Below, one piece after another: positions 36,131 through 47,097 of a stretch of 64,000 nucleotides of DNA. How positions within the stretch are numbered: position 1 is the stretch's first letter; every line of letters starts with the position of its first letter. The notes under the pieces were generated by a model. It ran no database searches. It was not told where the DNA came from and saw only the letters and a program-made list of their open reading frames with translations. The position numbers and the translations under genes are program-made. Source of the stretch: Jeotgalicoccus nanhaiensis (GTDB lineage Bacteria; Bacillota; Bacilli; Staphylococcales; Salinicoccaceae); assembly GCA_004570955.1 (NCBI GenBank), contig SPPL01000001.1, positions 310,001 through 374,000 on the forward strand, in the 5' to 3' direction.

Positions 36131-38431
36131 CTACTTCTTTCCTTTGCCTTTTTTCGCCACTGATTTATAGAAAGGTTTTTTCTTGCCGCCCTTTGAGAAG
36201 CTTCCTTTCTTTTCACGTGAACGTGTCTTTTCTTTTTTATTTTCTGACCTGCCTTTAATTTCCACCGGTGTTTGTCTTCTTTCCGGACGTTTTTTATCAG
36301 GCATGCCGACCACTTTAAAATCAATCAGGCGCTCTTCGAGATTGACACCAATTACTTCGATTTCAACCTTGTCGCCGATACGGAACATGGTGCCGGTACG
36401 TTCGCCGAGCATAGCCATAGCGCGTTCGTTAAAGTTGTAATGGTCATCAGTCATGTTGCTGACGTGCACCAAGCCTTCAATCGTGTTCGGCAGTTCAACA
36501 AACATGCCGAAGTTCATAACGCCTGATACTACACCTTCGAATGTTTCGCCGACATGTTTCATCATGAATTCCGCTTTCTTCAGATCATCCGTGTCGCGCT
36601 CTGCATCCTGGGCGCGCCGCTCTCTTTCGGAAGTATGCTTCGCAATCTCAGGCAGCTCGCTCTTGTTGCGGCGGATAGTCTTCGCATCGGTCTTTCCTTT
36701 AAAGAGATACTCGCGTATCAAACGGTGAACGATTAAGTCAGGGTAACGGCGGATCGGTGACGTAAAGTGAGTGTAGAACTCCGTCGCCAGTCCAAAGTGG
36801 CCGAGCGATTCAGGTGAATATTTCGCCTGCTGCATCGAGCGCAACATCAGCGTGGAAATCACCATTTCTTCCGGACGGTCTTTGACTTCTTCAATAATTT
36901 CCTGCAAAGCATGCGGGTGAACCTGATTACCTTTACCTTTAACAACGACACCAAAACCTGTCAGGAAGTCGAAGAATTTACTCAGCTTCTCTTCTTTCGG
37001 TTCTTCGTGAATACGGTACATAAACGGCACGTCCATCCAGTGGAAGTGCTCTGCGACTGCTTCGTTTGCCGCCAGCATGAATTCCTCAATCATTTTTTCG
37101 CCCGTTCCACGGTTTCTAAGAACGATATCTTCCGGTGTGCCGTCTTCACCGACAACAACAGCCGCTTCGGCGAAATCAAAATCAATTGCCCCGCGTTTTT
37201 CGCGTTTCGCACGCAATCTTGCAGCAAGTTCCTCAGCATCGAGAAGAGGCTGATAAACTTCTTTGAACTCATTAATGACGCTCTCATCTTTATCTTCCAG
37301 CATTAAGTTTACGTTGCCGTAAGTCATACGGTAGTCCGAGTTAATAACACTTTCGAAAATTTCGTGGTCCACGGCTTTACCGCCCGGTGTAAATTCCATG
37401 CGGCAGCTCAGTGTCAGCCGGTCGACATTTGGATTCAGCGAACAGATACCGTTCGATAAACGGTGCGGAATCATCGGAATCACACGGTCAACAAGATAAA
37501 CACTCGTCCCTCTGTGATATGCTTCTTTATCGATTGCAGAGTTCTCTGTTACATAGTGGCTGACGTCGGCAATGCTGACCGTCAGTTCGAAATTGCCGTT
37601 ATCCAGTTTTTTCACGCTGACAGCATCGTCCAGATCTTTTGCGTCGGCGCCGTCAATCGTAATTGTGAACTCGTCGCGAAGATCGACTCTCTCCTTCGTA
37701 TCAGCCTGATCGATTTCATCAGGCACTGCTTCCGCCTGCTCAAGCACTTCATCAGGGAAATCGATATCGATGCCATGCTGGTAAATAATCGACAGAATAT
37801 CGACACCAGGATCATTTTTATGTCCTAAAATCTGGATAACATGACCTTCCGGATTGCCCTGTTCAGGATTATCCGGGAATTTAGTTATTTCAACGAGCAC
37901 TTTGTGGCCGTCAATAGCCCCTAAGTTGTTACCTCTCGGAATAAAGATATCCGTTTTGAATGTTTTCGAGTCAGGTACAACGAAACCGTAATTAACATTT
38001 GCACTGTATTCCCCGACTAATTTTGTTACGCCGCGCTCGATAATACTAATTACGTGACCTTCTGTCTTGTCGCCTCGCGTACTGGTCTCGACTTCTACCA
38101 GCACAGTGTCACCGTCAAGCGCACCGTTTACAGCGTTCGGCGGAATAAAAATATCTTCGATATCTTCTTCTTCCGGACGCAGAAATCCAAAACCGCGTTT
38201 GTGCATCGATAATGTACCTTTTACTCTGTTGGAGTCAGGCACCTTCATATATTTGTCTTTTTTCGTGCGGTATAATTTACCGGATTCTTCAAGAGAGACT
38301 AAAGTTTTCACCATATCTTTGAATTCATCCGAGTCATCCGCTCCAAAAGATTCTTTAAAATCATCTATTGTCATCGGTTTGTAGTCATCTTTACTTACAA
38401 TGGCTAATATTTCTTCTTTAAAGTCTCTCAT
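36131..38431 (-). CDS. rnr: RNase R
   Basis: 766 aa. Order: N-terminal helix-turn-helix region, two cold-shock domains (about 70-220), RNB catalytic domain with the acidic cluster DGADAKDLDDAVS near residue 258, S1 domain near 625-705, and a Lys-rich tail of about 50 residues. 3'-5' exoribonuclease that degrades structured RNA and works with tmRNA. Ribosome site GGAGGATTAC. Confidence 0.96.
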   Translation of the reverse strand: MRDFKEEILAIVSKDDYKPMTIDDFKESFGADDSDEFKDMVKTLVSLEESGKLYRTKKDKYMKVPDSNRVKGTLSMHKRGFGFLRPEEEDIEDIFIPPNAVNGALDGDTVLVEVETSTRGDKTEGHVISIIERGVTKLVGEYSANVNYGFVVPDSKTFKTDIFIPRGNNLGAIDGHKVLVEITKFPDNPEQGNPEGHVIQILGHKNDPGVDILSIIYQHGIDIDFPDEVLEQAEAVPDEIDQADTKERVDLRDEFTITIDGADAKDLDDAVSVKKLDNGNFELTVSIADVSHYVTENSAIDKEAYHRGTSVYLVDRVIPMIPHRLSNGICSLNPNVDRLTLSCRMEFTPGGKAVDHEIFESVINSDYRMTYGNVNLMLEDKDESVINEFKEVYQPLLDAEELAARLRAKREKRGAIDFDFAEAAVVVGEDGTPEDIVLRNRGTGEKMIEEFMLAANEAVAEHFHWMDVPFMYRIHEEPKEEKLSKFFDFLTGFGVVVKGKGNQVHPHALQEIIEEVKDRPEEMVISTLMLRSMQQAKYSPESLGHFGLATEFYTHFTSPIRRYPDLIVHRLIREYLFKGKTDAKTIRRNKSELPEIAKHTSERERRAQDAERDTDDLKKAEFMMKHVGETFEGVVSGVMNFGMFVELPNTIEGLVHVSNMTDDHYNFNERAMAMLGERTGTMFRIGDKVEIEVIGVNLEERLIDFKVVGMPDKKRPERRQTPVEIKGRSENKKEKTRSREKKGSFSKGGKKKPFYKSVAKKGKGKK

Positions 38432-38452
38432 TGTAATCCTCCATATCTGTTA

Positions 38453-39202
38453 TTAATACTGCAGTTCGTGCTGTTCAATAAAATTGTATATATCTTCAAA
38501 TAATTCTTCCTTGCTCTCATCTATAGTCAGTACGTGGCCGCCTTTATCGTACCATTTAATTTCTTTTTCATCAGTCCCGGCACCATTGTAGATCACCTTG
38601 GCACTCTCCGGATCAATCACTTTGTCATGAATTGCCTGAGCGACAAAAAGCGGGACATTAACATCTTCTAAATTCCCTTTTACCAGATTTATAAACGTGC
38701 TGATATCATCAAAAGTTCCAGTCATCTCCAGATTTTTTGTTTCTTTTTCTATCTGCTCCGGGGTTTTATTTTCAAACATCTTCAAATATTTTTCTGCATA
38801 CGCGATAAACTGCCCGTACAGTGTTTCCGGGTCCTTCATGTACATTGGGCTGCAAATTGTCCCGACACCTGTCACATCGCGTTCAGCTGCAAGGCGCAGC
38901 GCGATTACCCCGCCAATCGATACACCGGCGACAAAAATATTGCTGCAGCCTTCACTCCGCAAAAAATCGTAAGCTTCGACTGCCTGCTTATACCAGACAA
39001 AGGGAGAAGACTGAGTAATTTTCTCCGGATGCTCCGCATGGCCTTCGTAGTTTATCGAGTAGGAAGTGAGACCTTTTTTCTGCAGATAGCGGCCGAGCTG
39101 TCTTACATCGGATGTGTTCCCCGTAAAACCATGCAGCAGCAGAACCGCCCTGTCTCCGCTCGCTTCTTTAAAGTAAAATTTTTCAGGTAATTTAATATTC
39201 AT
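38453..39202 (-). CDS. est: Carboxylesterase, alpha/beta hydrolase (Est/YvaK)
   Basis: 249 aa. Nucleophile Ser in VAGVSIGGVIALR (near residue 94), oxyanion HGFTGNT near residue 25, and the late His in DKGGHVLTID. Short-chain carboxylesterase of the monoglyceride-lipase-like group. The secG-est-rnr-smpB order is conserved in staphylococci and bacilli. GAGGTGACC ribosome site. Confidence 0.9.
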   Translation of the reverse strand: MNIKLPEKFYFKEASGDRAVLLLHGFTGNTSDVRQLGRYLQKKGLTSYSINYEGHAEHPEKITQSSPFVWYKQAVEAYDFLRSEGCSNIFVAGVSIGGVIALRLAAERDVTGVGTICSPMYMKDPETLYGQFIAYAEKYLKMFENKTPEQIEKETKNLEMTGTFDDISTFINLVKGNLEDVNVPLFVAQAIHDKVIDPESAKVIYNGAGTDEKEIKWYDKGGHVLTIDESKEELFEDIYNFIEQHELQY

Positions 39203-39278
39203 GAGGTCACCTCAAAATAGTGTTACTTTTATTGTACGCTAAATGTCCGGGATACTAAAGAATCATCGTTCCAAACAT

Positions 39279-39319
39279 AAAAAAAGAGCCAAAATCCGGG
39301 ACTAATCGGATTCGGCTCA
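39279..39319 (-). terminator. Terminator of secG
   Basis: GAGCCGAATCCG pairs with CGGATTTTGGCTC on the - strand, then seven T. Confidence 0.88.
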
Positions 39320-39331
39320 CCTTTTAACGTA

Positions 39332-39562
39332 TTAACCTAAGTATGTCAGTAACAGCATAATCATAAAGAACAGAATTGCTAAAATTACAGTTGCTCTATG
39401 TAAAATTAAGTCCATACCGCGCGCTTTCTGCTTGCCGAACATCTGCTCGGCACCGCCGCCGATTGCTCCCGACAGACCGGCACTTTTTCCGGATTGTAGT
39501 AACACTACAGCGATAAGCGATATACACACGATGATTAACAGAACGATGAGTAGTGTCTGCAT
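39332..39562 (-). CDS. secG: SecG translocase subunit
   Basis: 76 aa with two membrane helices and the [23 protein letters not shown] segment between them that marks SecG. Assists SecYEG protein export. Strong GGAGGGG ribosome site. Here a NERD gene and a repeat array separate it from eno. Confidence 0.94.
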   Translation of the reverse strand: MQTLLIVLLIIVCISLIAVVLLQSGKSAGLSGAIGGGAEQMFGKQKARGMDLILHRATVILAILFFMIMLLLTYLG

Positions 39563-39759
39563 GAAGATACCCCTCCGATTTATATTAACAGTATAAATAG
39601 TACCAAAAATTTACTGTATGTGCAATGTAAACGAAGGTTTTGTAATGTAGTTGTTACATTGGAGACAGCGTTCTATTTGTTGAAATCTGTAAATGTTCTG
39701 CTGCATTTTTTAAATTTTTGCTGTTTGGAGATAATTTACTTTATCTTTATGTTATAGAT

Positions 39760-40662
39760 ATGCGTACAATCCCTTTAAAACTTAAACAATTGCAGATTCT
39801 GTCACGTCGAACGTTACTCGGTTCAACCGAAGAAAAAGAAAAGGAGAAGTTGACCCGCGGCTGGCACGGCGAGCTCGGATTCGATAAACTGCTCGATACT
39901 GCAGTGCGAGGCAAGGAAATTTATCACTTGAGAGATTATCGTTTTAAAATTGATTCCGGTACCGAAACATTAAAAGTAGCCAGCGGTATGAGTGAAGTCC
40001 AGATCGATAACGTGCTGATTGCTGGCGACCATGTTTATACTTTCGAGGTTAAAAATTTTGGTTTCGATTTGATATACGATTCAAAAATCTGGTTCTTCGA
40101 AAGCGGGCGCGAATATAAGGACTTGAGTATGCAGGTGAACCGCCAGCGCACTTCGCTTGAGCATCTGATTCGTAATGGCGGTTTTAATTACGATATTACT
40201 TCACACCTCGTGTTTGTGAACCCTTCACAGACAATCTATAACATGCCTAATTTGGAAAATCTGCTTGTGCCCAGTAATACGCCCCGGCGGCTCGCTAAAA
40301 TTTGTCAGCCTAATCGTTATGACCATGGCAATATTGCTGACTACCTCAACAGCCGCCGGCTCCTGAAATCAATGTACGATCTCCCGGCGAATGTTGAATT
40401 TGGCGAGCTCCGCACCGGCGTGTTTTGTTATCAGTGCGATTCGGTTGCGGAGCTCGTGCGTGTTAATTCATACAAGTACTGTTGTCATTCATGCACTAAA
40501 GAGTTTACTACTTTCGAAATAGTATCGATACTAATTGATGAATTAAAAACTATCAATGAAGCGTGGGAAATATCTCCTGCAAGAATTTCTGCTTTTAGCG
40601 GAGGGGCTGTCAGCAGTTCCACAGTTCGCAGATATAAACGCGACCGTCGACTCTTATTTTGA
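39760..40662 (+). CDS. NERD-domain protein with C-terminal zinc ribbon and helix-turn-helix-like end
   Basis: 300 aa from ATG 39760; MRTIPLKLKQLQILSRR is the usual NERD start. A TTG at 39718 gives 14 more residues but neither start has a near ribosome site. NERD nuclease-related domain spans about 40-150: GWHGELGFDKLL, then QIDNVLIAGDHVYTFEVKNF with the acidic residues and Lys of the PD-(D/E)XK-like site. Two CxxC pairs (CYQC, CHSC) near 225-250 suggest zinc; the last ~40 residues (PARISAFSGGAVSSSTVRR) look helix-turn-helix-like. Possibly acts on DNA; role unknown. Confidence 0.8.
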   Translation: MRTIPLKLKQLQILSRRTLLGSTEEKEKEKLTRGWHGELGFDKLLDTAVRGKEIYHLRDYRFKIDSGTETLKVASGMSEVQIDNVLIAGDHVYTFEVKNFGFDLIYDSKIWFFESGREYKDLSMQVNRQRTSLEHLIRNGGFNYDITSHLVFVNPSQTIYNMPNLENLLVPSNTPRRLAKICQPNRYDHGNIADYLNSRRLLKSMYDLPANVEFGELRTGVFCYQCDSVAELVRVNSYKYCCHSCTKEFTTFEIVSILIDELKTINEAWEISPARISAFSGGAVSSSTVRRYKRDRRLLF

Positions 40663-40740
40663 TAAATACTCAACATACAAAAATTGCGTTTCTGTGATAA
40701 ATTCCTCTTTTTATTAATCCTCTATACACTTTCGTTAGTG

Positions 40741-41343
40741 GATGTGCAAGGTCAGAGTTTTTTGGCACACCTTGCTCATCCGCGCACCATTTATGAGCAA
40801 GGTCAGCGTTTTTTGACACACCTTGCTCATCCACGCACCATTTATGAGCAAGGTCAGTGTTTTTTGGCGCACCTTGCTCATCCACGCACCATTTATGTGC
40901 AAGGTCAGCGTTTTTTGGCGCACCTTGCTCATCCGCGCACCATTTATGTGCAAGGTCAGTGTTTTTTGGCGCACCTTGCTCATCCACGCTCCAATTATGT
41001 GCAAGGTCAGTGTTTTTTGGCAACCCTTGCTCATCCACGCACCATTTATGTGCAAGGTCAGTGTTTTTTGGCGCACCTTGCTCATCCGCGCACCATTTAT
41101 GAGCAAGGTCAGCATTTTTTGGCGCACCTTGCTCATCCACGCTCCAATTATGTGCAAGGTCAGCGTTTTTTGGCGCACCTTGCTCATCCACGCTCCAATT
41201 ATGTGCAAGGTCAGCATTTTTTTACGCACCTTGCTCATCCGCGCACCATTTATGAGCAAGGTCAGCATTTTTTTACGCACCTTGCTCATCCGCGCACCAT
41301 TTATGAGCAAGGTCAGCATTTTTTTACGCACCTTGCTCATCCA
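40741..41343. repeat. 51-bp tandem repeat array C, about 12 units
   Basis: CTTGCTCAT recurs at 40771, 40822, 40873, 40924, 40975, 41026, 41077, 41128, 41179, 41230, 41281 and 41332, always 51 bases apart. Each unit has the arms CTTGCTCAT and ATGAGCAAG (or ATGTGCAAG) around a 13-base loop, then GTCAGCG and a T6 tract. On the + strand this looks like a row of weak terminators. Since 51 is 17 codons, most frames stay open; no ribosome site precedes them. Confidence 0.95.
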
Positions 41344-41391
41344 CATCGTCAATTAACCCCTCTCAAAATAACAAAACCCCTCTCAAAATAA

Positions 41392-41417
41392 CAAAAACCC
41401 CTCGCGAGAGGGGTTTT
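41392..41417 (-). terminator. Terminator of eno
   Basis: CCCCTC (41398-41403) with GAGGGG (41408-41413), GCGA loop, flanking A/T tracts. Two more copies of the CCCCTCTC left arm occur at 41357 and 41377. Confidence 0.9.
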
Positions 41418-41424
41418 CATCAAA

Positions 41425-42729
<1,305 letters not shown>

Positions 42730-42759
42730 CTACTCCTTTATTAGTTAAGTTCGAATTTA

Positions 42760-44280
42760 TTATAACGTATTTTTAATTAAAAGGCTCTTACCTGTCATAT
42801 CTTCAGGCTGATTAAGATTCATTAAATCAAGCATAGTCGGTGCTAAATCTGATAAACGCCCGCCTTCACGCAGCAGGACCGATTTGTCCGTCACAATCAC
42901 CGGCACCGGGTTGACCGTATGCGCCGTCATCGGTTCTCCTGCAGGTGTCACAACCTCATCGGCGTTCCCGTGGTCTGCAGTAATTACCGCGGTCCCGCCC
43001 AAGCTAATAATTTTATCGACTACTTTACCGAGACATTCGTCGACCGCTTCCAGCGCTTTGACCGTCGGTTCAAGCATGCCGCTGTGGCCGACCATGTCCG
43101 GGTTGGCAAAGTTTAAAATTACCATATCTAGCGGTTCGTCGAGAGCGCGGAGCAGCTGATCCGTCACTTCGTAAGCACTCATTTCCGGCTGCAGGTCATA
43201 TGTCGCCACTTTCGGTGAATTGACTAAAATACGCGATTCACCTTTGAATTCCTCGTGGCGTCCGCCGTTCATAAAGTATGTCACATGCGGATATTTTTCT
43301 GTTTCGGCAATGCGCAGCTGCGTTTTTCCTGAAGCTGATACAACTTCGCCAAGCGTATTAACCAGGTCCACTTTATCGAAAACAACATCTGCCTGTACCG
43401 CTTCGCTGTATTTTGTAAATGTAACGAACTTCAGATTATCAATTGTTCCGCCGCGGTCAAAGCCCTTAAATTCCGGCACAGTGAATGCTTCCGACAACTG
43501 GGCTGCGCGGTCCGGTCTGAAGTTAATAAATATAACGGCATCGTCTTCACCGATAGTGTGCGCTTTATTAACGACAAACGGTTCGACGAATTCATCAAAC
43601 ACCTCGGCAGAATAACTTTCCTCTACTCCGAGAGACGCAGTCGGGAAAACCTTGCCTTTCCCGTGCACGAGTGCATCATACGCCAGCTGTTCCCGTTCCC
43701 AGCGCTGGTCGCGGTCCATCGCATAGTAGCGCCCGCTGATCGTTGAGAACTGGCCGATGCCGATTTCTTTGAACTGCCGCTCTGTTTCTTCTATGTAAGT
43801 CAAGGCCGAGGCTTTACTCACGTCGCGCCCGTCTAAAAATCCGTGGACGAATACATCGGTAAGGCCGTTGATTTTTGCCATTTTCAGCACTTCAAACAAG
43901 TGTCCGTAATGCGAGTGCACGCCGCCATCGCTTAAAAGTCCCATAATATGCAGTTTGCTGTTATGACTTTTGGCATGTTTCAGTGCACTTAAAAGCACTT
44001 CATTTTCATGAAAATCGCCATCTTTAATCGCTTTATTAATACGCGTTAAGCTCTGATACACAACGCGCCCTGCACCGATATTTAAATGCCCGACTTCGGA
44101 GTTTCCCATCTGTCCTTCGGGTAAGCCCACATCGAGACCGCACGCGCTTAAACTTGCGTGCGGGAACTCATCTTTATATCTGTTAAAATTCGGCATATCT
44201 GCATGTGCAATCGCGTTGCCGAAAGTCTCATCGCGTTCTGCAAAACCGTCAAGAATAATTAAGGCAGCAGGTTTAGTCAT
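42760..44280 (-). CDS. gpmI: Phosphoglycerate mutase, cofactor-independent
   Basis: 506 aa, Mn-dependent alkaline-phosphatase-like mutase. Nucleophile Ser61 in [12 protein letters not shown] with Asp11; second metal motifs are [11 protein letters not shown] and TADHGNADE. Converts 3- to 2-phosphoglycerate. Start overlaps the tpiA stop by four bases (ATGA). Confidence 0.97.
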   Translation of the reverse strand: MTKPAALIILDGFAERDETFGNAIAHADMPNFNRYKDEFPHASLSACGLDVGLPEGQMGNSEVGHLNIGAGRVVYQSLTRINKAIKDGDFHENEVLLSALKHAKSHNSKLHIMGLLSDGGVHSHYGHLFEVLKMAKINGLTDVFVHGFLDGRDVSKASALTYIEETERQFKEIGIGQFSTISGRYYAMDRDQRWEREQLAYDALVHGKGKVFPTASLGVEESYSAEVFDEFVEPFVVNKAHTIGEDDAVIFINFRPDRAAQLSEAFTVPEFKGFDRGGTIDNLKFVTFTKYSEAVQADVVFDKVDLVNTLGEVVSASGKTQLRIAETEKYPHVTYFMNGGRHEEFKGESRILVNSPKVATYDLQPEMSAYEVTDQLLRALDEPLDMVILNFANPDMVGHSGMLEPTVKALEAVDECLGKVVDKIISLGGTAVITADHGNADEVVTPAGEPMTAHTVNPVPVIVTDKSVLLREGGRLSDLAPTMLDLMNLNQPEDMTGKSLLIKNTL

Positions 44281-45032
44281 TGGGCCGCTCCAGCAATCAG
44301 CGCTGTATAATCTTCAGCCTTCAGTGAAGCACCGCCGACTAAGGCGCCGTCCACATCACTTTTTGACATCAGCTCTTCGATCGTTGCAGGTTTAACAGAA
44401 CCGCCGTACAAAATACGCACGCGGTCTGCCGTGTTCTTATCATAAAGTTTTTCAACTTCGCTTCTAATCGAACGGCACATCGCATCAGCATCGTCGCTCG
44501 TTGCACTTTTTCCAGTGCCAATCGCCCAAATTGGTTCATAAGCGATAACGAGCCCGCCTGCTGATTCAGGTGAAATTCCTTCAAGCGCTGCTGTCACCTG
44601 TCCTGCAACTTTTGCTGTATACTCTCCGCTTTCGCGCTCTTCTTCAGTCTCACCGACACAGATAATCGGCGTCATGCCCGCTTCAAGTACAGCACGCGAC
44701 TTTTTGTTTACGTCGCTGTCAGTCTCTCCGAACAGCTCGCGGCGTTCAGAATGTCCTGTGATAACGTAGTGCATTCCAAGTTCACGAAGCATAGGCGCGG
44801 AGATTTCCCCTGTAAAAGCACCGCTCTTTTCAAAGTGCACATTTTGTGCACCGACTTTAATATCCGTCTCTTTAAATTTCCCGGCGAGTACCGGCAGGTC
44901 GATAAAGGGCGCACAAATCGCCGCTTCAACACCTTCTTTAAGATTGTTTTTTAACAGTTCATCGGCAAAAGCTCCTGCTTCCTGAACTGTCATATTCATT
45001 TTCCAATTACCCGCAATTAATGGTGTGCGCAT
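44277..45032 (-). CDS. tpiA: Triosephosphate isomerase
   Basis: 251 aa TIM barrel. Catalytic Lys11 (GNWKMN), His94 (ITGHSERRE) and Glu166 ([12 protein letters not shown]). Interconverts dihydroxyacetone phosphate and glyceraldehyde-3-phosphate. Five bases after the pgk stop; strong GAGGAGGAGTAAG ribosome site. Confidence 0.97.
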   Translation of the reverse strand: MRTPLIAGNWKMNMTVQEAGAFADELLKNNLKEGVEAAICAPFIDLPVLAGKFKETDIKVGAQNVHFEKSGAFTGEISAPMLRELGMHYVITGHSERRELFGETDSDVNKKSRAVLEAGMTPIICVGETEEERESGEYTAKVAGQVTAALEGISPESAGGLVIAYEPIWAIGTGKSATSDDADAMCRSIRSEVEKLYDKNTADRVRILYGGSVKPATIEELMSKSDVDGALVGGASLKAEDYTALIAGAAQ

Positions 45033-45037
45033 ATGAC

Positions 45038-46234
45038 TTACTCCTCCTCAGCATTATCAATTGCCTTCAGTCCCGGCAATTCCTTACCTTCTAAATACTC
45101 TAACGATGCGCCGCCGCCGGTTGAAATATGGCTGAATTTATCAGCAAATCCAAGAACCTGCGCAGCACTGGCCGAATCGCCGCCGCCGATAATAGTAACC
45201 GCATCTTCAAGATTCGCAATCGCCTGGCAAACACCGACTGTCCCCGCTGCAAAATTGGACATTTCAAAAACTCCCATCGGTCCATTCCAGACAACTGTTT
45301 TCGCATCTTTGAGTGTTTTCTCGTATAATTTAACCGTTTCCCCGCCGATATCAAGAGCCATCATATCATCCGGAATTTCTTCGACCGGTACAGTGCGGTG
45401 CTCCGCTTCATTTGAAAATTCTGAGGCTGCAACAACATCGACAGGCAGCACTAATTTCCCGTCCGCTTTTTTCAGCAGCTCTTCAGCAATTTTAATATTG
45501 TCTTCTTCAATTAATGATTTTCCGATTGAATGTCCCTGTGCTTTCAGGAATGTATTTGCCATCCCGCCGCCGATAAGAATTTTATCAGCCTTATTCAGCA
45601 GGTTATCAATTACGTTAATTTTGTCGGATACCTTCGCTCCGCCGAGGATGGCCACGAACGGTGATTTCGGCTGATCGACTGCACCGCCGAGAAATTCGAT
45701 TTCCTTCTGCATTAGAAATCCGGATACAGTGGGCAGATGCTCGCTGATTCCGACGTTTGACGCATGCTCGCGGTGGGCTGTGCCAAATGCATCATTGACG
45801 AAGATATCACCGAGCGATGCCCAATACTTGCCGAGCACCGGATCGTTTTTACTTTCTTTTGAGCCGTGCTGATCTTCATAGCGTGTATTTTGAACGAGGA
45901 GAATCTCTCCATTCTTCATTCCGGCAATACCTTCTTCCAAATCCTTGCCGCGTGTTTTATCGCTGAACAGCACTTCTTTGCCTACCAGGTTGCTTAAGTA
46001 GTCAGCAACCGGAGCAAGAGAATATTCACGTTTGTCTTCTTTAGTTTTAATTCGTCCAAGGTGCGAAAATAAAATTACTTTTCCGCCCTTAGCCAAAACG
46101 TAAGAAATTGTTTTTACAGCAGCTTTAATACGGGTATCATCCGTAATCTGTCCATTTTTCATCGGTACATTAAAATCTGCCCGTATTAATACCTTTTTGC
46201 CTTTTAATTCAACATCTTCCAGAGTCTTCTTCAT
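45038..46234 (-). CDS. pgk: Phosphoglycerate kinase
   Basis: 398 aa. N-domain begins [14 protein letters not shown]-binding [12 protein letters not shown] near residue 203 and [13 protein letters not shown] near residue 347 are typical. First gene of the cluster here: in related genomes gapA (with cggR) precedes it, but no such gene lies upstream; a glutaredoxin gene and its terminator do. Ribosome site GGAGGCGC. Confidence 0.97.
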   Translation of the reverse strand: MKKTLEDVELKGKKVLIRADFNVPMKNGQITDDTRIKAAVKTISYVLAKGGKVILFSHLGRIKTKEDKREYSLAPVADYLSNLVGKEVLFSDKTRGKDLEEGIAGMKNGEILLVQNTRYEDQHGSKESKNDPVLGKYWASLGDIFVNDAFGTAHREHASNVGISEHLPTVSGFLMQKEIEFLGGAVDQPKSPFVAILGGAKVSDKINVIDNLLNKADKILIGGGMANTFLKAQGHSIGKSLIEEDNIKIAEELLKKADGKLVLPVDVVAASEFSNEAEHRTVPVEEIPDDMMALDIGGETVKLYEKTLKDAKTVVWNGPMGVFEMSNFAAGTVGVCQAIANLEDAVTIIGGGDSASAAQVLGFADKFSHISTGGGASLEYLEGKELPGLKAIDNAEEE

Positions 46235-46264
46235 GGATGCGCCTCCAAATTTATATTCATTTTA

Positions 46265-46270
46265 ATTATA
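46265..46270 (-). promoter_or_regulatory. Candidate -10 element for pgk-eno
   Basis: TATAAT on the - strand 31 bases before the pgk ATG, preceded by TG; the -35 is poor. It is the only promoter-like element in the gap and shows no CggR-type operator that I recognise. Confidence 0.45.
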
Positions 46271-46327
46271 CATATGTCGCTCGCTTATTAAAACATTAAA
46301 AATATTTTAAGCGCAGCTGCATTAAAA

Positions 46328-46356
46328 AAGCGGCAGACATTTTAAGTCCGCCGCTT
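46328..46356 (-). terminator. Terminator of the glutaredoxin gene
   Basis: AAGCGGCAGAC (46328-46338) with GTCCGCCGCTT (46346-46356), T6 on the - strand. It separates the thrE/glutaredoxin unit from pgk. Confidence 0.92.
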
Positions 46357-46367
46357 CCCGGTTATCA

Positions 46368-46622
46368 TTATTTATAATTATCTTTTACGTAATCATATAT
46401 AGTTACAAAATCTAAAACGCCTTCTTGAATCACTTTGCCTCCGTCGCTTAAAACGGGTATGCGCACCATGTATTCTTCCTGCAGTTTGTCATCGTTATCG
46501 ATATTCACTTCGGTCAGTTTCACTACGTTATCTCTCAGTTCAGACAATGCCAGTCTGAGCTGCAGTTTTCCTTCATTACACAAATGACAATTATCTCGTG
46601 TGTAATAAGTAAGATTAAGCAT
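46368..46622 (-). CDS. Glutaredoxin-like protein (DUF836 type)
   Basis: 84 aa thioredoxin-fold protein with CHLC at residues 12-15 in YTRDNCHLCNEGK and the cis-proline in VRIPVLSD. Probably a thiol-disulfide protein of unknown partner. In staphylococci a similar gene lies just before gapR/gapA; here pgk follows instead. Confidence 0.85.
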   Translation of the reverse strand: MLNLTYYTRDNCHLCNEGKLQLRLALSELRDNVVKLTEVNIDNDDKLQEEYMVRIPVLSDGGKVIQEGVLDFVTIYDYVKDNYK

Positions 46623-46625
46623 TGG

Positions 46626-47087
46626 TTAAGCCTCTTTCTTCCGCATATTTTTAATTTCACGTTTCAGCGTCTGGATTAATGAATCTATCATCTCGGTTGA
46701 AATTATCCCCATAGCAATTGCCAGCGACACGAGAGCTACTTGAAAACCGTAGGCAAGCGCCATATCGTAATTCTGCAGCACTACGCTGCGCATGGCATTG
46801 TAAGCTACACCGCCGGGCACGAGGGGAATAATTCCGCATGTAATAAATATAATTACCGGCGCCCTTAATTTACGGGAACTCGCAATCGACAGGGCAGTCA
46901 GCATAATCGCTCCTAAAAAAGATGCGATGGCCGGCTGTATTTCATACTGGGTTGCGGTATAGTATACGAGCCAGCCGAAAGCTCCGCTTAAACCGCCGGC
47001 GAATATCGTCCTGCTTGGAGCATTGAAAAGTATTCCGAATCCTGCAGAGGCAAAGAAACTAAGTATAAATTGAACTGCATATAACAT
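46626..47087 (-). CDS. ThrE-type exporter, small subunit (YjjB/DUF3815)
   Basis: 153 aa from ATG 47087, with TAGGAGGGG just upstream; the longer frame is the end of the neighbouring gene. Four or five helices; GIIPLVPGGVAYNAMRS near residue 93 is the family motif. Works with the DUF1212 partner next to it as a split threonine/serine (or dicarboxylate) exporter. Confidence 0.87.
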   Translation of the reverse strand: MLYAVQFILSFFASAGFGILFNAPSRTIFAGGLSGAFGWLVYYTATQYEIQPAIASFLGAIMLTALSIASSRKLRAPVIIFITCGIIPLVPGGVAYNAMRSVVLQNYDMALAYGFQVALVSLAIAMGIISTEMIDSLIQTLKREIKNMRKKEA

Positions 47088-47097
47088 TGTTCCCCTC

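Noticed and set aside
40741-41343. CRISPR array
   Set aside because: The whole 51-base unit is conserved; there are no unique spacers, and no cas genes are present.
40670-41356. Long repetitive open frames on both strands through array C (17-residue repeats)
   Set aside because: The 51-base period is a multiple of three, so frames without a stop in one unit stay open throughout. Several frames on both strands are open at once and none has a good ribosome site.
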